Program-made: the position numbers and the translations under genes
Notes under the pieces: generated by a model
Database searches by the model: none
The model's input: only the letters and a program-made list of their open reading frames with translations
Told to the model about the DNA's origin: nothing
Shown: positions 60,376 to 64,000 of the stretch, piece after piece
Numbering within the stretch: the first letter of the stretch is position 1
How the letters are laid out: every line of letters begins with the position of its first letter
NCBI GenBank assembly: GCA_030272155.1
Contig: CP126203.1
Location: 1,922,001-1,986,000, forward strand
Reading direction: 5' to 3'
Source: Tetradesmus obliquus
Taxonomy: Eukaryota; Chlorophyta; Chlorophyceae; Sphaeropleales; Scenedesmaceae
DNA length: 64,000 nt

Positions 60376-61860
60376 TTAGGAGTTGACTGCCATGGCCTCC
60401 AGCTTCTGCAGCAGCTGCTGACTGCAGGCACAACAGGCGGCAGGCATAACAGACGGCAGGCACACGAGCACCAGTCAGCACCATGATAGCTGATCAATGA
60501 CATCAGAACCTCACAAGTGGTTGTGTTTGCATCAAAATGTGTGATGCGAACTGCGTGACACCATGCAGTGCCCACAAGTTGCATCATACTCAGCACGCTG
60601 TCGCATGCTGCTGTCATTGGCATGCAGAGCGTGGCAGCATGGTGTGTGTCCCGCAAGCTCATGCTCATTGCTGTGTATATGTCAGCAGGGCCCTCTCAAC
60701 AGCAAGCACATCACCCTTGCAACCCTGCCGGCCCCCGCACCTGTAGCTGGGGCTGTAGTAGCGCACCACCTCCTCGGGGTAGCAGCTGTTGATTATGTCC
60801 ACCGCCTCCTTCAGCTTGCTGTCGGGCGCCTCCGCCATCTGCTGCACGGCAGCCAGGCCGCCCGAGTGCACAAACTGGGAGCGGCCTGCGGGGTCGTTGG
60901 CCAGCACCTTGCCCACCTGCAGCACATGCACAAGCGTGCACACACAGGGTGTTAGTGATACAGATATTGCAGTTGCATGTTATGTTGTGGCAGGCAAGAA
61001 CAACGACATCCCAGTAGCTGAAAAGTGTGTTATGGCTGAATATGCAGCGTAACATACGATGGTGCAGCAACGCCTCTCACAACGCTATCTTTGGAGCAAC
61101 AGGCGTTCCTGTTGGTGCTGACACACCAATGGCAACATATCCTTCTCAGGAGGCTGCGTGAAATGAGGTGCTGCAGCAGCTTTAGGCTATTATGCTGGCA
61201 CCTGACCAAGCAGCATGCCCGCACCTGCTCCAGCACCATGCGCATGATGCCCTCGGGCAGCGCCTGGTGCACCAGCGCGTCCAGCGCGGGCAGCGCCGTC
61301 AGCTTGGCCACCACGCTCTTCAGCGCGCGCCTGCACTTGGTGGCCAGGTCCTCGCTGCTGCCTGGCGCAGACTCCATGCCCACCAGGCTCAGCAGCACGC
61401 CTGCAGGACACAGCAGCAGCAGCATACAAGCAAACATATGCACTCAGATTCAAGTAACGAGCCAGCAGCACATCACACAAAGGGATGTGATGCCATGTAA
61501 CCCTTGCAGGTAACGTGCAGCCTTCAAGTTGTGATCAAAGTGCTGCCAGCCATTCCCCAAGCAGCTTCCTCCTGGAGTAATAGTAGGCCTCAAAGGGCTG
61601 CGCACACAAGCCAACATTCACCAGCGTCCTGTGCAGCGCCGCGCCTCACCTGTGTCTGCCACCGCCTTGGCGTGGTCTGGCGTGTGGCGGCCGACCTGGC
61701 CCAGCGACCAGGCCGCTGCTGCGCGCAGGTGGTCCTCCGTCTCCTCGGCCACTGCAGCGCACAGCGGCGCCAGGCCCTTCTCCGCAATCACGGCCAGCGC
61801 CAGCGTCTCGCTGAAGGCAGCGATGTAGCCCAGGGCCATCACGGCAGGCAGCCTGCAGCA

Positions 61861-61893
<33 letters not shown>

Positions 61894-63878
61894 TCAGCAG
61901 CAGCAGCGAGCGGTGAGCAGAACGAGCAGCGTGCTGTGTAGAGCTTTGACAGCATACACACACGCTAATCCCTCTTGCAGGTGCACAGACAGCTGGCGTA
62001 CACTGCACTACACAGCGGAGCATTGCTGTGCCTGTTGAGCGTGTGTCACGTGTGCCGCACCTGTTGTTGCCAGTGCTCTCGCCGCAGTACTCCACCAGCG
62101 CGCCCACGCCGCCGTTGGCCACCACCAGCTGCGCCAGCTCGGGCGTGTGCTTCACCACCTCGCGCACCAGCGTGGCGGCGTGCTTGCGCACAAACTCATC
62201 GGGGTACTTGAGGCAGGTGAGGCACTTGGGGAACACCTCCGCCTCCACCACCACCTCTGCCAGGTCCACGCTGTGCTTGGCGATCTGGCCCAGCGCGCTA
62301 CACACCTGCAGCCACGCGATACGCGGTGTTACAGTACATTGTTAGGTCAGGACAAACAGCTGGCTACAGCCCTAGCTTCATGAGCAAGTTGGTCTACAGC
62401 CACAAGGAGCAGATGAGAGGCAGGCAGCAGACATTTTGAGGATAGGCAGCATTGCTGACATCAGGATGCCAGCTGCACCTGTTCCGCATGGCTGACAGCC
62501 TGAATCCTGCAGTGCAACAACGGCAGCTGAGGGAGCGAACAGACAACGCTGCTGAGACAAAATGCGCGGCAGCAGCAGAAGAGCTGCAGCATACTCATTG
62601 GGCCCACCTGGCGCTTGAGCTTTGCGTCCTGGTTGACCAGCAGCGGCGCCAGGTAGGACACAGCGCCCGCATCCACCAGCACCTGCGCCAGCTCTGGCGT
62701 GTGCTTGGCAATGTCTGACAGCGCGCTGGCGGCCACGCGCTTGAGGCTGAGCTCAGGCTCCTGCACGCACAGCACCAGCAGGGGCACAGCACCTGCAGCA
62801 GGCAGCGGCGCGCAGCAGGAGCAGCAGCAGCAGCAGCAGTTTGAGTAGGAACCAGCAAGCTGTACTATGTGTCCAACAACAGCAGCGCCTGAACATACAT
62901 ACTCTGCTGACGTTCAACTGTCAACAGTGTGTGTAAGGCCCTGCCATTGGTGGCTTTTGATCATAACTTGTATTGCCCTGCAGCTTCTAGTGCGCACCTG
63001 CGTCCACCACCTGCTGCGCCAGCTCTGTGTTGTGTCCTGCAATGTATCCCAGGCACCATGTGGCTGCCTCCTTGACTCCTGGGTCGAACTCCTCCAGGCA
63101 CGTGACCAAGCTGTCCAGCGCGCCGCTGTCAATCACTGCCTGAGCCAGCTCTGGGGAGTGCTTGGCCACTGCTCGCAGGCAGTACCCTGCAGCCTTCTTG
63201 TAGAAGCGGTTCTGCTCTGCCAGGGAGTACACCTGTGTGTACATGGGCAGCATCGGCAGTGGCCGACTGCTCAGCAGGACGCCCTGCAGACGCGTGTGCT
63301 GCTGAAATGCGTGTGAACGGCAAATATGGCACTCTGCTCAATTGCTGCTACTCAGCTGCAGTTTACAGCATTAGCAGCAGCGCTTATTCTGAAACACAGA
63401 ACACTGAAATGAGCAACAACATCTGTTCCACCACAGCAGTGCTGCTGCCACAGTGTGGCACAAAGCTCACCAGCTGCGGCAGTATCTCATTCTGCACCAC
63501 TGCCTCTGCCAAATCGTCACTGTAGTTTGCCAGGCGCCCAATAGCCAGTGCTGCAGACTGCTGGATGCTGCAAGTGCAAGGAGTGATGAGGGGGAAACAG
63601 CGGAGAGTGATACACCAGCCATCACCCTGCGTACAGCACATAGCTGCTCCAGCACAGATAGAATCAATATGCAGTTATGTGTTAGGTCAATGCTGTTCAA
63701 GTGCCGCTCACCTAGGCACATGGTCCAGCAGAAGAGGCCTCAGCAATGCCATTGCTCCTGCTTGCTGCAGAGCCTCTATGTTCTGTGGACTCTTTGCCAT
63801 CTCTGCCACAGCTGTGACAAAGGCTACGCGCTCCTTTTGGTAGCGCTCGAAAGCTTGCAGCACGGCCCTGGTCGCCAT
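60376..63878 (-). CDS. PF16: PF16/SPAG6 armadillo-repeat protein of the ciliary central pair
   Basis: PF16 stabilises the C1 microtubule of the axonemal central apparatus and is needed for flagellar motility. Nine coding exons on the minus strand: 63878-63712, 63567-63471, 63232-62998, 62792-62608, 62305-62061, 61852-61650, 61400-61225, 60916-60741, 60421-60376. All phases close; the 1,530-nt CDS encodes 509 residues, the same length as mammalian SPAG6. The N-terminus MATRAVLQAFERYQKERVAF and the following MAKSPQNIEALQQAGAMALL are diagnostic. Armadillo repeats with KHSPELAQ, KHTPELAQ and GRHTPDHAKAVAD phrases span about residues 40-440. The C-terminus has NSCYPEEVVRYYSPSY, completed by a 46-nt last exon (SQQLLQKLEAMAVNS). 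The Met at 63878 is chosen by family alignment; the open frame extends 30 codons upstream without family similarity. Confidence 0.96.
61864..61908. repeat. CAG run in a PF16 intron next to an acceptor
   Basis: About ten CAG triplets (CTG on the coding strand), a TAT interruption and more CAG lie just upstream of the acceptor of the exon that starts at 61852. Confidence 0.85.
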
Positions 63879-64000
63879 GGCGCCTTCTGCTGAAGCCTGT
63901 ACAGTCTGTTGTGCCGAGTCCTGCTGCCTCGTGACCAGCTGCTGCTGAGCAGCACTGTTTTTAAGCAATTCAATCAGAAATGATTTGTCTATTGGTGTGC

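Noticed and set aside
60665-60740. Read-through C-terminus of PF16 (CGGRQGCKGD...)
   Set aside because: A donor AG/GTGCGG at 60740 and a 46-nt exon at 60421-60376 give the family-like ending (SQQLLQKLE) and a 509-residue protein.
1-64000. Telomeric TTTAGGG or TTTTAGGG arrays, tRNA genes
   Set aside because: I looked for tandem telomere words and cloverleaf-type B-box motifs while reading and saw none that held up; a tool such as tRNAscan-SE would be needed to exclude a tRNA fully.

Overview
This is nuclear DNA of a eukaryote, most likely a flagellated green alga of the Chlamydomonadales (volvocine or Haematococcus-like). The evidence is: many short spliced exons with GT-AG introns (plus one GC-AG intron); introns crowded with CTG/CAG triplet runs; TGTAA polyadenylation signals downstream of genes and at the tail of a retroposon family; and a complete PF16/SPAG6 gene, which implies a motile 9+2 flagellum. 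The species call is inference. There are no bacterial-style operons, rRNAs or tRNAs that I can recognise.

Layout. (1) 201-1643, + strand: the last three exons of a replication factor C small subunit (RFC4 type), with a TGTAA signal at 1799. (2) About 1864-48330: a very large head-to-tail satellite array with a 312-bp unit. Nearly every unit carries a GGCGCGCC palindrome. There are two main unit types, one with a TATA-like motif and one without. I estimate 130 or so units from the length. The array has grown by repeated segmental duplication (0.98, 1.86, 2.75, 3.17, 4.36 and more than 5 kb blocks). It is studded with copies of one poly(A)-tailed retroposon, most flanked by clear target-site duplications. 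(3) 48331-50214: a mosaic of nested retroposon copies, including the longest one (988 bp), forming the right border of the array. (4) 50385-52071, + strand: the C-terminal part of an equilibrative nucleoside transporter (ENT/SLC29) homologue; its N-terminal half is not visible, and the array border lies just upstream. (5) 52072-54391: intergenic. (6) 54392-58627, - strand: a 10-exon gene for a secreted, collagen-like glycoprotein of 388 residues; I could assemble it with every splice phase closing. (7) 58628-60375: intergenic, with a cluster of perfect palindromes near 59353-59394. (8) 60376-63878, - strand: PF16/SPAG6, nine coding exons, 509 residues.

The genes are functionally unrelated: DNA replication clamp loading, nucleoside transport, extracellular matrix or cell surface, and the ciliary central pair. 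The distinctive content is the satellite and retroposon complex set directly between two ordinary genes, and the collagen-like gene with 10-nt and 18-nt micro-exons.
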